Source of the DNA: Pseudomonadota bacterium
GTDB taxonomy: Bacteria; Pseudomonadota; Gammaproteobacteria; Steroidobacterales; Steroidobacteraceae
Reading direction: 5' to 3'
Assembly (NCBI GenBank): GCA_016703895.1
Contig: JADJBE010000008.1
Coordinates: 62,001 to 126,000, forward strand
DNA length: 64,000 nucleotides
The first letter of the stretch is position 1. Each line of letters opens with the position of its first letter. The translations under genes and the position numbers were made by a program. This document shows, in pieces, positions 18,138 to 27,588 of this stretch. Below the pieces are notes generated by a model. The model did not search any database. It was not told where the DNA came from and saw only the letters and a list, made by a program, of their open reading frames with translations.

Positions 18138-18971
18138 CTAAAGCGCGACTGTACCCGTGAACGATACTGCTGTCGGCCCTTTGAGCCAAATGTGTTCAGT
18201 CGGCGACGGCCAGGAGACTTCGAGGCGCCCGCCGGGCAGATCGACTTGCACGAGCGAGTCTACTTGGTTGCGTCGCCTCGCGACGGCGACGGCCGCGCAG
18301 GCACCGGTGCCACACGCGAGCGTTTCACCGGCGCCGCGCTCAAAAACGCGTAGCCGAATATGCTCGCGCGACACTACTTCCATAAAGCCCACATTGACAC
18401 GCCGCGCGAAGCGCTCGTGTTGTTCGATCGCCGCACCTAAGCGCGTGACTGGCGCCGTTGCGACGTCGTCGACCTGCAAAACGGCGTGCGGATTGCCCAT
18501 CGAAACCGCGCCAATCGTCACGCTTTCGCCGCCGCCTAGCGCCAGCTCGTAAGTCGCCGCACTCATTGGCGCGGCGAACGGCAATGCGCTTGGCTCGAAG
18601 TTCGGCAGGCCCATATCGACGGCAACCACGCCGGCCTCGAAGACGCGCGCGGTGACCAACCCGGCCGGGCTGTCCATGGCGATGGACCCCGCTGTGACTC
18701 GACCCTTGCGATGCAGGTAGGCCGCAATGCAACGTGCACCGTTGCCACACTGTTCGACTTCGCCGCCGTCCGCGTTGAATATTCGATAGAAGACGCTGGT
18801 GTTCGGCTGCCGGGCTGGCTCGAGTACCAGAGCTTGATCGAAGCCAATGCCCGTGTGTCGGTCGGCCAGTTGCCGCCAGGTGTCCCCAGACGGTAACTGC
18901 AAACCAGCGGGCATTTCAATGACCACGAAGTCATTGCCGAGACCATGCATTTTGGTGAATTCAAGCAGCAT
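18138..18971 (-). CDS. dapF: Diaminopimelate epimerase DapF
   Basis: This cofactor-independent epimerase converts LL- to meso-diaminopimelate for lysine and peptidoglycan synthesis. The 277 residues start with the signature FTKMHGLGNDFVVIE. The first catalytic cysteine is in GGEVEQCGNGARCIA (about residues 70-84) and the second in ERGAGETLACGTGACA (about 215-230), forming the two-base pair. Length is normal. It precedes DUF484 and xerC, the standard order, and follows a CoA-binding protein gene after 16 bp. Confidence 0.97.
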   Translation of the reverse strand: MLLEFTKMHGLGNDFVVIEMPAGLQLPSGDTWRQLADRHTGIGFDQALVLEPARQPNTSVFYRIFNADGGEVEQCGNGARCIAAYLHRKGRVTAGSIAMDSPAGLVTARVFEAGVVAVDMGLPNFEPSALPFAAPMSAATYELALGGGESVTIGAVSMGNPHAVLQVDDVATAPVTRLGAAIEQHERFARRVNVGFMEVVSREHIRLRVFERGAGETLACGTGACAAVAVARRRNQVDSLVQVDLPGGRLEVSWPSPTEHIWLKGPTAVSFTGTVAL

Positions 18972-18987
18972 TGTTAGTGCGTCAGCA

Positions 18988-19416
18988 TTAGTCTGCTAGT
19001 GCGGCGCGGTCCCGGTAGATGCAGCGGTCCATCACAGTAAAGATGCCAGCTCGTGCAGCGCGCGCGGCGGCCTCGTGGTCGATCACGCCATCCTGCAACC
19101 ACAACGCCGGTAGTTCAAGGCGAATGCAATCGTCGACGATCGCGGCCACATGCTGCGGTTGCCGGAACACATCGACGATGTCGATTTGTGTTTCACCCAG
19201 CGCCGCGACGGCCTGATCCAATGATGCAAAACACAGTTCGTCGAGAATTGGACCGGTCGTAGGCGTGATCGGCACGATGCGATAGCCAAACCGCTGCAGC
19301 GACAGGGCGACCCCATGGCTCGGGCGCGCCGCATTCGCCGACAGGCCAACCACGGCAATCGTGCGCGCGGCCCGCAAGCGGGTTTCGATATCTTGTGGGT
19401 CGGGGTTCAGATACAT
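18988..19416 (-). CDS. CoA-binding domain protein (YccU family)
   Basis: About 142 residues from the ATG at 19416, which starts the family sequence MYLNPDPQDIE; an upstream start at 19470 adds non-family residues. It is a single Rossmann-like CoA-binding domain with TIAVVGLSANAARPSHGVA (about residues 18-36), VDVFRQPQHV and the LPALWLQDGVIDHEAAARA block that carries the conserved WxQ. Members bind CoA in the cytosol without known activity. It is first in the leftward run toward dapF and diverges from the reductase gene at 19530. Confidence 0.88.
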   Translation of the reverse strand: MYLNPDPQDIETRLRAARTIAVVGLSANAARPSHGVALSLQRFGYRIVPITPTTGPILDELCFASLDQAVAALGETQIDIVDVFRQPQHVAAIVDDCIRLELPALWLQDGVIDHEAAARAARAGIFTVMDRCIYRDRAALAD

Positions 19417-19529
19417 GACGCCGCACAATAACAAAGGGCCAGGGAGCATGGATCGCAGGTCGGTTACCACTAGGGAAGCAAATGCGGCGAAGTCGCAGCA
19501 GGCACCGGGCTGATCTGTAATGATTCAGC

Positions 19530-20593
19530 GTGACCGATAGTTCTGCCAGCGACCACGACGTACGGATTTTCCCCGGCGATCGCACGATCCGCGTTGCCGC
19601 GGGGGAAAACGTTCTGGCCGCGGCCCTCGCGGCTGGTATCAATCTGCCACATAGCTGCAAGTCGGGGCATTGCGCCTCCTGTCGTGCCCGGCTCATTAGC
19701 GGCCAGATCGATTACCCGCGTGGCACGCCAATCGGCCTGACGCCAGCCGAGGCTGTCGCCGGCGCGGTGCTGTTGTGCCAGGCTCGCGCGTTGACTGACC
19801 TCGTGGTCGAAGCGCGCCGGGTACGTAGCGTCGAGCAGGCGGAGATCAAGACGTTACCGGCGCGTATCGCGCGACTCGACCGACTGGGAACGGACGTCAT
19901 GCGGCTGATGCTCCGCCTGCCGGCGGTCGAACCGTTGCGATTCCAGGCAGGACAGTACCTCGACGTGCTGCTCGACGGCGGTCGGCGGCGCAGCTTCTCG
20001 ATCGCCAGTCCGCCTCACGACAGTGAACTCGTCGAGTTGCACGTGCGCCTCGCGCCGGGTGGTGGGTTCAGCGAATGGTTGTTCCGCGAGGCGACAGTGG
20101 GCACGCTGCTCAGAATCGAGGGGCCGATTAGTCAGTTTGTATATCAGGATTCCGACCGACCGAAGCTGTTAGTGGCTGGCGGTACAGGGTTTGCGCCGCT
20201 CAAGTCGATCCTGCGGCACATGCTCGAGCGGCGCCTGGCCGGTATGCCGCGCGCGGTTCGGCGGCTCGAGTTCTTCTGGGGAGCGCGCACGGTAGATGAT
20301 ATCTACGAACTGCCGTTGCTCGCGCAGTGGGCTGCGCGCCATCCGGAGCTGACCGTGACGCCGGTGTTGAGTGACGACTTAGCGCGGTCAGCAAGGGGCA
20401 GTTGGTGGACACACTGCATCTACATGGCTTAGTGCACCAGGCAGTGCTGGCGGCGGGGCTCGAGCTGGCCCAGTACGACATCTACGCGGCAGGACCACCG
20501 GCGATGATCGAGGCGATTCGCGCCGACTTCCCGCGCGCTGGTGCGTTGAGCGACCGGCTATTCTTTGATTCGTTCGACTACGCACCGCGTTAG
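19530..20593 (+). CDS. Ferredoxin-domain NAD(P)H-flavin reductase, interrupted by a one-base frameshift
   Basis: This is a phenol-hydroxylase-reductase/AscD-like electron transfer protein of about 354 residues once rejoined. It has an N-terminal [2Fe-2S] domain (Cys cluster CKSGHCASC, about residues 42-50, with a later Cys near 83), an FAD domain with RRRSFSIASPPH (about 152-163), and an NAD domain with LLVAGGTGFAPLKS. The frame 19530-20432 ends after PVLSDDLARSA, and the conserved C-terminus (AGPPAMIEAIR, FDSFDY) continues in another frame at 20402-20593. The shift lies between about 20382 and 20402. The start is GTG. It has no operon partners and diverges from the CoA-binding gene. Confidence 0.82.
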
Positions 20594-20606
20594 TCGCGCG
20601 ACCGGT

Positions 20607-21338
20607 TCAGATTCGAAAACGGTCTTTCAAGTCGCCAGCCATTCGGCGGCTGACTGCCAATCGTTCGGTCGTGCCGCGCAGGTGCACGAAGTGCTGGCCA
20701 TCTGCAGTGCGCTCGATCCGCTCGAGATGGCGCGAGTGCACCAGGGTGTTGCGATGGATGCGCACAAACGCCGCACCCAACTCCTCCTCCAGTGACTTGA
20801 GTGAGTCGTCGATCAAGTCCTCGCCCTGCCGGTGTTTGATGGTCGTGTATTTCTGGTCGGCGACGAAATACAGCACGTCTTCGACCGGCACGAGCCGAAG
20901 ACCGTTGCGATCACGCACCGCGATGTGCGTGCGTTGTTCGGCAAACCGTGCGGCGACTGCCGCCTGCTGCAGTTGCGGCCGGGTCAGTCGACCGGCCTGC
21001 GCCAGCGCGGCAGACAGCTTCTCTGCGCGGATCGGTTTCAGTAGGTAGGCGATCGCGTGCGAGTCGAACGCCTGCAATGCGTACTCATCGAAAGCCGTCG
21101 TGAAGATCACGGCCGGTGGTTCTGTCAGCGTCGCAAGATGTCGCGCGACCTGCAGCCCATCGATACCAGGCATACGAATGTCGAGCAAGACGATGTCCGG
21201 GTTGAGCTCGGTGACGAGCGTCAGCGCTTGTGGACCGTTTTCGGCTTCGCCGAGGATCTCCACGCCGCCAATCTCACCGAGTTGCAAGCGTAAGCGCTCA
21301 CGCGCCGGCGCTTCGTCGTCCACGATCAGCACACGCAT
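20607..21338 (-). CDS. LytTR-family response regulator (AlgR-like)
   Basis: The 243-residue regulator has an N-terminal receiver domain with the phosphoacceptor Asp in DIVLLDIRMPG (about residue 54), acidic VDDE at residues 6-9, and the conserved Lys in YLLKPI. The C-terminal LytTR DNA-binding domain (about 140-240) has FVRIHRNTLVHSRHLERI. This pairs with the histidine kinase whose gene ends 3 bp upstream. AlgR/LytR relatives control surface polysaccharide, pili or cell-wall genes; the target here is unknown. Confidence 0.93.
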   Translation of the reverse strand: MRVLIVDDEAPARERLRLQLGEIGGVEILGEAENGPQALTLVTELNPDIVLLDIRMPGIDGLQVARHLATLTEPPAVIFTTAFDEYALQAFDSHAIAYLLKPIRAEKLSAALAQAGRLTRPQLQQAAVAARFAEQRTHIAVRDRNGLRLVPVEDVLYFVADQKYTTIKHRQGEDLIDDSLKSLEEELGAAFVRIHRNTLVHSRHLERIERTADGQHFVHLRGTTERLAVSRRMAGDLKDRFRI

Positions 21339-21340
21339 CG

Positions 21341-22435
21341 TCAGCGCTGCTCCGCTGCGGGCGCTGCCTTGAAGGGGAAGCGCAAGGTGACGATGTACTC
21401 GGCGTCGAAGCGACCGCTCTTGACCGTGGCCTGTTCACCGTACATGAGTTCCAGCCGTTCCCGAATATTGGCTAGTGCGAGTCGATTGCCCTCGCGTACC
21501 GTCAGATTGTCCGCTGGCAAGGGATTGCGCACGACCAGCGTGATCATGCCCTTGTTGAATTCGCCCAGCACATGGACTGCGCCGCCATCGGGCCGTGGTT
21601 CTATGCCGTGATAGATCGCATTCTCCAATAGCGGCTGCAGTACCAGACCGGGTACCAGCGCGTGCAACGGCAGGGCATCAATCTGCCACTCGACCGTGAG
21701 CCGATCACCGAGACGCAGCGCCTCCATCCGTTGATAGGTGCGCGCGACTTCGATCTCTTCGGCCAGCGCGATTGTATTGCGCTTCTCGGACAAGGTTGCG
21801 CGGAACAGATCGGCGAGATCCTGGACGGCCGTCTCGGCCCGCAGCGGGTTGCTGCGCGTGAGGGCCGCGATCGTGTTCATGCTGTTGAACAGAAAGTGCG
21901 GGCGGATGCGCGCCTGCAGGGCATGGACCCGCGCCTGCGCCTGTAGTTCGACGTTGTGGCGCCATTCGTGTGTCACATAGAAATAGCGCAGCGCCAGGGC
22001 GGTCACGATCAACGCGATCGTCACATTGCGCGCGACGAACGACCAGGGCGTCACTGACTGACTGTCGCCAAGGCCCGTATATGGGCCGACATCGAAGGTG
22101 CTGACCCACAGCGCAACGATCGAAATGATCGCGACCAACAGACCGCTCACGGCCAACACGAAAACTGAACCGCGACCGACCGATTGACCATTGAGATAGC
22201 CGCGCAACGCGCAGAGTGAGCCGGCACCGGCAAGACCGATCCAGAGCAGAAAGAAAGATGTGCGGGCCAGGTCGGTCCAGAAGTCTATGCCACTCGAGGC
22301 GCGACCGAGGGTGATGACGAACGCCGTGAGTTCGACGATCAGAATGGTTATCAGCACAGCGCGGGAGCTGCAGAAATTGGGCAGGTAGAACGGTGTCGCC
22401 TGTGCGGTGTCGGCGGTCTTGACGGCGGCTAACAA
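21341..22435 (-). CDS. LytS/AlgZ-type sensor histidine kinase
   Basis: The 364-residue inner-membrane kinase has about four to five N-terminal hydrophobic helices (residues 30-165), then the His_kinase domain with phosphoacceptor motif RPHFLFNSMNTIAAL (about residues 193-207) and an ATPase domain with the N-box LQPLLENAIYHGIEP. Short loops between helices suggest membrane or lipid sensing. It is upstream of, and in operon with, the LytTR regulator. The gene follows the hydroxyacid dehydrogenase after 7 bp. Confidence 0.92.
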   Translation of the reverse strand: MLAAVKTADTAQATPFYLPNFCSSRAVLITILIVELTAFVITLGRASSGIDFWTDLARTSFFLLWIGLAGAGSLCALRGYLNGQSVGRGSVFVLAVSGLLVAIISIVALWVSTFDVGPYTGLGDSQSVTPWSFVARNVTIALIVTALALRYFYVTHEWRHNVELQAQARVHALQARIRPHFLFNSMNTIAALTRSNPLRAETAVQDLADLFRATLSEKRNTIALAEEIEVARTYQRMEALRLGDRLTVEWQIDALPLHALVPGLVLQPLLENAIYHGIEPRPDGGAVHVLGEFNKGMITLVVRNPLPADNLTVREGNRLALANIRERLELMYGEQATVKSGRFDAEYIVTLRFPFKAAPAAEQR

Positions 22436-22442
22436 GGCGTTC

Positions 22443-23318
22443 TCAATCCGGCTGTCGCTCGAACAGTTCAGCCTTCAAGCGGTAAGCGGTGGAGATGTCC
22501 TCATCGCCGTGACCGCGCGCGATGAGCTCGCCGTACTCCTGCAGCATGGCCTCGACCACCGGCAACTCGACGCCGTGCTGAGCTGCCATGGCGCGGCAGA
22601 TCGCCAGATCTTTGGCGTGCAACCGGACGCGGAAGCCGGCCGGGTAATGATTGCGAATCATGTTGGGTGCGCGGTTGACGAAGTACCAACTAGACCCGGC
22701 GCCTTGACCCAGTGTTGCGACTACCTTGTCGAGCGGCAGCTCGTGCGCTTTGGCGAACGCCATCGCCTCGGCCACGGCGCGGATGATCCCGGCGCACATG
22801 ATCTGGTTAGTTGCCTTGGTCGCCTGGCCAGAGCCGGTGGCCCCGAAATGGCTGATCGTCTTGCCCATTGCCTGCAGGATAGGCTGTGCACGCTCGAACG
22901 CCTGCTCGCTACCACCGACCATGATCGCCAGCGTACCGCGCTCGGCACCTTCGATGCCGCCGCTGACGGGGGCGTCGAGAAAATCTACTTGGCGCGTTGC
23001 CAGCGTGGCCGCCGCTGCATGCGCAGTCGCCGCGCTCACGGTGGAGCAGTCGATGACCAACGCACCGGGGTGTAACGCCGGCGCGAGTTCGTCTACGACG
23101 GCAAGGACGTCGGCATCTGCCGCGACACAGAGCACGACGGCATCGGCGTCGTGAGCAAGGTCGGCGAGGCTGGCGGCGGCGCGGACCTCGAGTTGCGCCG
23201 CAAGGGCTTGCGAGCGCGCAGCGGTTCGATTCCAAACTGCTTGCAGCAAGCCGGCGCGATGTAAATTGGTCGCCATCGGCGCACCCATGGCGCCCAGACC
23301 GGCGAAACCCACTTTCAC
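22443..23318 (-). CDS. NAD(P)-dependent beta-hydroxyacid dehydrogenase (GarR/HIBADH family)
   Basis: About 291 residues from a GTG at 23318, which places the nucleotide-binding GFAGLGAMGAPMA at residues 4-16; the open frame further upstream has no family sequence. The substrate-binding DAPVSGGIEGAERGTLAIMVGG block follows at about 117-138, then the catalytic-Lys region GSGQATKATNQ. Such enzymes reduce or oxidise tartronate semialdehyde, 3-hydroxyisobutyrate or related acids. The specific substrate is not decidable from the motif alone. It lies between the DUF4124 gene and the sensor kinase on the same strand. Confidence 0.9.
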   Translation of the reverse strand: MKVGFAGLGAMGAPMATNLHRAGLLQAVWNRTAARSQALAAQLEVRAAASLADLAHDADAVVLCVAADADVLAVVDELAPALHPGALVIDCSTVSAATAHAAAATLATRQVDFLDAPVSGGIEGAERGTLAIMVGGSEQAFERAQPILQAMGKTISHFGATGSGQATKATNQIMCAGIIRAVAEAMAFAKAHELPLDKVVATLGQGAGSSWYFVNRAPNMIRNHYPAGFRVRLHAKDLAICRAMAAQHGVELPVVEAMLQEYGELIARGHGDEDISTAYRLKAELFERQPD

Positions 23319-23340
23319 TGCAGCATCCCCCGACCGGATG

Positions 23341-23811
23341 CTACGGGCTGCCTGTACCGCAGGCCTCTTCCATTGCCTGACGCGCCTGCAAGCGCGTCTG
23401 ATCGGCTTCTGCGTCCGAAATGAAGACGCGATTGCCCTTGTCGTCCGTCTTGTACATCCGCCGTGCGGTAATGGCTTTGTCGTAGCGCTCCTTGGCGCTC
23501 TTGCACTGCTCGGCACGCTTACTGGCAACGTCCTGGTTCATTGCCCGTGCCGCCGCTTCGGCCGCCAGCCGTTGGTTGGCGTTACTCTGGTTGCTGTTGC
23601 CTTGGTTGCCGCTAACAGCAGGTGTATTGCTCGCGGCCGCAGTTCGGCTCGGTGTGCCGGTCCCGCTCTTGACCAGTTCGGCGCCCGGGCGCCAGCGATC
23701 TGTGAAATGTATCTGGCCGCGGTCGTCGGTGTACCGATAGACGTCGCCATTCGCCTGCGCGATGCCGATGAAGCCCGTCAGCGCGAGCAAACAGAATGTC
23801 AGGTGCCGCAT
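23341..23811 (-). CDS. Exported DUF4124-domain protein
   Basis: About 156 residues from the ATG at 23811, chosen because it gives a clean signal peptide (MRHLTFCLLALTGFIGIAQA) and is preceded by GGAGAAGG. A DUF4124 domain (DVYRYTDDRGQIHFTDR) follows directly, then an Asn/Gln/Ser-rich linker and a charged C-terminal half with a Cys pair (EQCKSAK and EEACGTG). DUF4124 proteins are periplasmic and of unknown role. The gene is 22 bp upstream of the dehydrogenase gene. Confidence 0.85.
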   Translation of the reverse strand: MRHLTFCLLALTGFIGIAQANGDVYRYTDDRGQIHFTDRWRPGAELVKSGTGTPSRTAAASNTPAVSGNQGNSNQSNANQRLAAEAAARAMNQDVASKRAEQCKSAKERYDKAITARRMYKTDDKGNRVFISDAEADQTRLQARQAMEEACGTGSP

Positions 23812-23969
23812 AACCTTCTCCATGAAACCCCAGTATCGCGCGTCAGCACTCCAGCAATATTTGAAGTGCGTCACAGACAGCCGGATGGAGTTTACACGTT
23901 GGCACGAAAACCGCTGCCGCCGCACATTTGCGACAGCGGCTCCGTGCCAGAGAGGCCAGCCGAAGCTAG

Positions 23970-25356
23970 CTAATTGTAGGCGCGCTCGCCGTGCGACGCA
24001 GTATCGAGCCCCTCGCGTTCCTTCTCCTCTGACACCCTGAGGCCGAGGGTCATGTCGGCTAGCTTGAAGGCGACAAATGCCACCGACCCAGACCAGAGGA
24101 TCGTCACCGCCACGCCGACGAACTGTGACCATAGCTGTGCGCCCATCGCGTAGCCGGTCTCGCCGGTCACGTAGTCGAGCACGCCGGTGCCGCCGAGCGA
24201 CGGCGCGTTGAAGACGCCAGTGAGCAGGGCGCCGACGATACCGCCGATGCAGTGAACACCGAACACGTCAAGTGAGTCGTCATAGCCTAGCTTGCGCTTC
24301 AGGCCCGAGCACGCCCAGAGGCACAGCAAGCCGGCGGCGAGGCCAATGACGATTGCGCCCATGGGCCCGACCCAGCCACAGGCGGGGGTGATCGCGACCA
24401 GGCCGGCGACGGCGCCCGAGGCAGCGCCCAGCATGGTCGGGCTACCGCGCGTCGCCCACTCCACGAACACCCAGGCGAGTGTGGCTGCGGCCGTTGCTAA
24501 CAAGGTGTTCGCGAACACCAGACCGGCGAAACTATTGGCCTCCAGATTGCTGCCGACGTTGAAGCCAAACCAGCCCACCCAAAGTAGCGAGGCGCCAATC
24601 ATGACCATTGGCAGGTTGTGCGGTGGCATCGCGGCGGCGCCGTAGCCCACACGTTTGCCAATCACCAGCGCGCCTACCAATCCGGCTATGCCGGCATTGA
24701 TGTGTACGACCGTGCCGCCGGCGAAATCGAGCGCACCTTGCTGAAACAGAAAGCCGGCAGTTGCATTCGCTGCTGCCGCTGCCGCGCTATCGGTGTAAGC
24801 ATCCGGGCCAGCCCAGAACCAAACCATATGCGCGACGGGCAGGTAGGCGAACGTGAACCAGATGACGATAAACAGCAACAGCGCCGAGAATTTCACGCGC
24901 TCTGCGAATGCGCCCACGATCAAGCACGGCGTGATCGCGGCGAATGTCAGTTGAAAGCAGAAATAGACGTATTCCGGGAATATAGACACCCTTGCTGAAG
25001 GTGGCTGCCAGCGAGTCGACGGTCAAGCCAGCGAGAAACACACGGTCGAAGCCGCCGAAAAACGCGTTGCCAGTCGTGAAAGCAATGCTGTAGCCGTAGA
25101 TCGTCCAGAGCAGGGCGACCAGACAGAAGGTGACGAGCACCTGCATCAGCACCGAGAGCACGTTTTTGCTGCGGACCATGCCACCGTAAAAGAGTGCGAG
25201 CCCGGGGATGGTCATCAGGATGACCAGCACTGTGCAGGTCATGATCCAGCCGATGTCACCTTTGTCTGGCGTGGGCGTGTCGGCGGCCCAGCCAATCGCT
25301 GGCGCCAGCGCGCACAACAGTAGAACGAATGACGCCTTGATCGCGGAACTGAACAT
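23970..25356 (-). CDS. amtB: Ammonium transporter AmtB, interrupted by a one-base frameshift
   Basis: This trimeric inner-membrane channel conducts ammonium. The start is the ATG at 25356, preceded by GGGGAG. A signal peptide is followed by the first helices (PGLALFYGGMVRSKN) up to KGVYIP. The remaining helices, with the conserved FAGGTVVHINAGIAGL and the second pore-His region VFGVHCIGG, are in another frame from 24989 to 23970. Removing one base from GGG at 24976-24978 restores the expected YIPEYVYFCFQ junction. A single homopolymer insertion in a well-conserved gene points to an error. No glnK neighbour is present. The 268 bp upstream show no clear sigma-54 site. Confidence 0.88.
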
Positions 25357-25624
25357 GCTGCTACTCCCCGGCAAATGGATTCAGTGCATTTATGGGTCTA
25401 TTGGCCCGATTGTGGCGGACGGCATCGGCAGGCTGCGGGTATGCTTTGCTGCTGTCGAAACGCAATTGCAGCTTCTGTGCCAACGCCGATTGCCGTGGGC
25501 GGGCCGTGCTTGGGTGGTGCGTGAATTGCGGCGCACCGAATTGGCGCGTAGTCGCGCCGGGCGCATCAATACAGGGCGGCCGGCGCCAGCGGTTTCTGTC
25601 ACTCATTCACGAGGAGTCTTAGCG
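25357..25624. other. Divergent intergenic region between amtB and ubiK
   Basis: Nothing is coded here that I can support. It must contain the promoters of amtB (leftward) and ubiK-comM (rightward). I looked for a sigma-54/NtrC arrangement for amtB and did not see a convincing GG-N10-GC element. The only clear signals are the GGGGAG before amtB and the GAGGAG at 25611-25616 before ubiK. Confidence 0.5.
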
Positions 25625-25891
25625 GTGCAAAGCTCACGTATTGAAGATCTGCTGGGCGGTTTGCTGCAGAGCTTGCCGCCGGGCGTGGCGCACTTGCGGC
25701 AAGATCTGGAGAACAACTTCCGCGCCGTGTTGCGCGCCAATCTCGCCAAGCTCGATCTCGCCGGGCGTGACCAGTTCGATGCCCAGCGCAAAGTGTTGGA
25801 GCGCACGCGCGCTCGGCTCGAGGCGCTCGAGTCGCGCGTCGCTGAGCTGGAAGCGCGGCTCGCCGGCAGTGGGCAGCATAGCGACCAGTAG
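25625..25891 (+). CDS. ubiK: UbiK family ubiquinone biosynthesis accessory factor
   Basis: The 88-residue protein starts at a GTG with GAGGAG eight bases upstream. It is almost entirely helical, with the C-terminal half a coiled coil (ERTRARLEALESRVAELEARL). It matches the YqiC/BMFP family that helps organise the Ubi complex. Its position immediately before comM is common in proteobacteria. UbiK works with UbiJ in the soluble COQ metabolon. Confidence 0.85.
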   Translation: MQSSRIEDLLGGLLQSLPPGVAHLRQDLENNFRAVLRANLAKLDLAGRDQFDAQRKVLERTRARLEALESRVAELEARLAGSGQHSDQ

Positions 25892-25911
25892 CTCGTGAAG
25901 ACTAGTCGCTC

Positions 25912-27492
25912 GTGACGAACGCGCAGCCGACCTCCGTGGCGCGCGTCGCTAGCCGCGCACAGCTTGGGCTCGCGGCGCCGCCGGTGGGTGTGGAGGTGCA
26001 CCTCGGCAACGGTCTACCCACGTTCTCGATTGTTGGCTTACCGGCCACTGCGGTGAAAGAGAGCAAAGAGCGTGTCAGAGCCGCGCTCGCCAATTCTGGC
26101 TTCGATTGGCCAGCGGGCCGAATCACCGTGAATCTCTCGCCGGCCGATCTGCCCAAGGAAGGTTGCCGCTACGACTTGCCCATCGCGCTCGGCATCTTGA
26201 TCGCATCTGGGCAACTCAAGCCCAGCGCTGCCGCTGCACAGCACGAGTATTACGGCGAGCTCGGTCTGGGCGGCGAACTCAAACCCATCAAGGGCTTGTT
26301 GTCGGCGGCTGTTGCGGCAGATAGAGCTGCGCACACGGTCGTGGTGCCGAGTGCCAATGTCCTCGAGGTGTCGATTGCCGCCGATGCGCAGCGAGTCTGC
26401 GGCGCTGCCGACCTATCGGCCGTTTGTGGCATCGCCAGCGGTCGACTGCCGCTTGCGCCGGACGCCAGCCGTTTGGCAGCGAACGAGCCTGCGCCGTTGC
26501 GCGGTGCCGACGGGCGTGCGGCGTCGGCGAGCAGTCTCGATATTGCCGACGTCCGGGGCCAGGTCGCTGCCAAGCGCGCGCTGGTCATTGCGGCAGCAGG
26601 TGAGCACAGTCTGCTCTTGATCGGCCCGCCTGGCACCGGCAAGAGCATGCTCGCGCGGCGTTTGCCGGGACTCCTGCCGCCGTTGACACGTGCGCAAGCC
26701 ATCGACGTGGCGGCTATTGCATCAACCAGCGCCGCCGGCTTCGATGTGGCCACATTTGGCGTACGGCGCTTGCGTGCGCCCCATCACACGGCATCCGCGA
26801 GTGCCATTATCGGCGGCGGCCCGGGTGCGCAACCGGGCGAGCTGAGCCTTGCACATCACGGGGTGTTGTTTCTCGACGAACTACCCGAGTTCGATCGACG
26901 TGTGCTCGAGTCGCTGCGCGAACCGCTCGAGACCGGTGTGATTGCCATAGCGCGGGCCGCGTTTCGTGTCGAGTACCCAGCCTCGGTGCAGCTCATTGCG
27001 GCGATGAACCCGTGCCCGTGCGGTTACCTCGGTGATGCATCGGGACGTTGCCGTTGTCCGCCACCGCTGATTGCCCGCTATCGGTCGCGCGTTTCCGGGC
27101 CATTGCTCGATCGTATCGATCTGCGGGTTGAAGTGCCGCGCGTCGCGGACGATGACTTGCTCGACTCGCCGCTAGCGCACAGTGAGACGCCGAGCCCTCT
27201 CTGCACCGCGGTCTTGGCTGCCAAGGTAGCTGCGGCTCGCGATCGCCAGCAGGCCCGCTGTGGTAAAGTGAATTCAAAACTAACGACTCGAGAACTGAGC
27301 GAGCATTGTCGTCTGGATCGCAACTGCCGTCGGCTGGTAGCGCAAGCGCGCGCCAAACTATCCCTGTCGGCACGGGGTGTGCACCGCGTATTGCGCGTCG
27401 CTCGTACGATCGCCGATCTGGCGTCGGCAGTCGAAATCGCACCGATGCATCTGGCGGAGGCGATCCAGCTACGGCGTGAAGTCAACGCTTGA
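25912..27492 (+). CDS. comM: ComM (YifB) Mg-chelatase-like AAA+ protein
   Basis: The 526-residue hexameric helicase promotes branch migration during natural transformation. It has an N-terminal Lon-like domain (about residues 20-180, LPTFSIVGLPATAVKESKERVR), the AAA+ core with Walker A GPPGTGKSM (about 237-245), Walker B LFLDELPEF (about 318-326), and a zinc-like Cys cluster (NPCPCGYLGDASGRCRCPP). A C-terminal Mg_chelatase_C domain follows. The length is normal. It follows ubiK by 20 bp. Competence in this organism is not shown by this gene alone. Confidence 0.95.
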   Translation: MTNAQPTSVARVASRAQLGLAAPPVGVEVHLGNGLPTFSIVGLPATAVKESKERVRAALANSGFDWPAGRITVNLSPADLPKEGCRYDLPIALGILIASGQLKPSAAAAQHEYYGELGLGGELKPIKGLLSAAVAADRAAHTVVVPSANVLEVSIAADAQRVCGAADLSAVCGIASGRLPLAPDASRLAANEPAPLRGADGRAASASSLDIADVRGQVAAKRALVIAAAGEHSLLLIGPPGTGKSMLARRLPGLLPPLTRAQAIDVAAIASTSAAGFDVATFGVRRLRAPHHTASASAIIGGGPGAQPGELSLAHHGVLFLDELPEFDRRVLESLREPLETGVIAIARAAFRVEYPASVQLIAAMNPCPCGYLGDASGRCRCPPPLIARYRSRVSGPLLDRIDLRVEVPRVADDDLLDSPLAHSETPSPLCTAVLAAKVAAARDRQQARCGKVNSKLTTRELSEHCRLDRNCRRLVAQARAKLSLSARGVHRVLRVARTIADLASAVEIAPMHLAEAIQLRREVNA

Positions 27493-27588
27493 ATCAGGCC
27501 GATTTAGTTGGACCGCCTGGCGATCCAGCACAACAGCCACCCGAAACGTCGGCCCAGACTCGCACTTGAACGGTAGAATCGCCACACC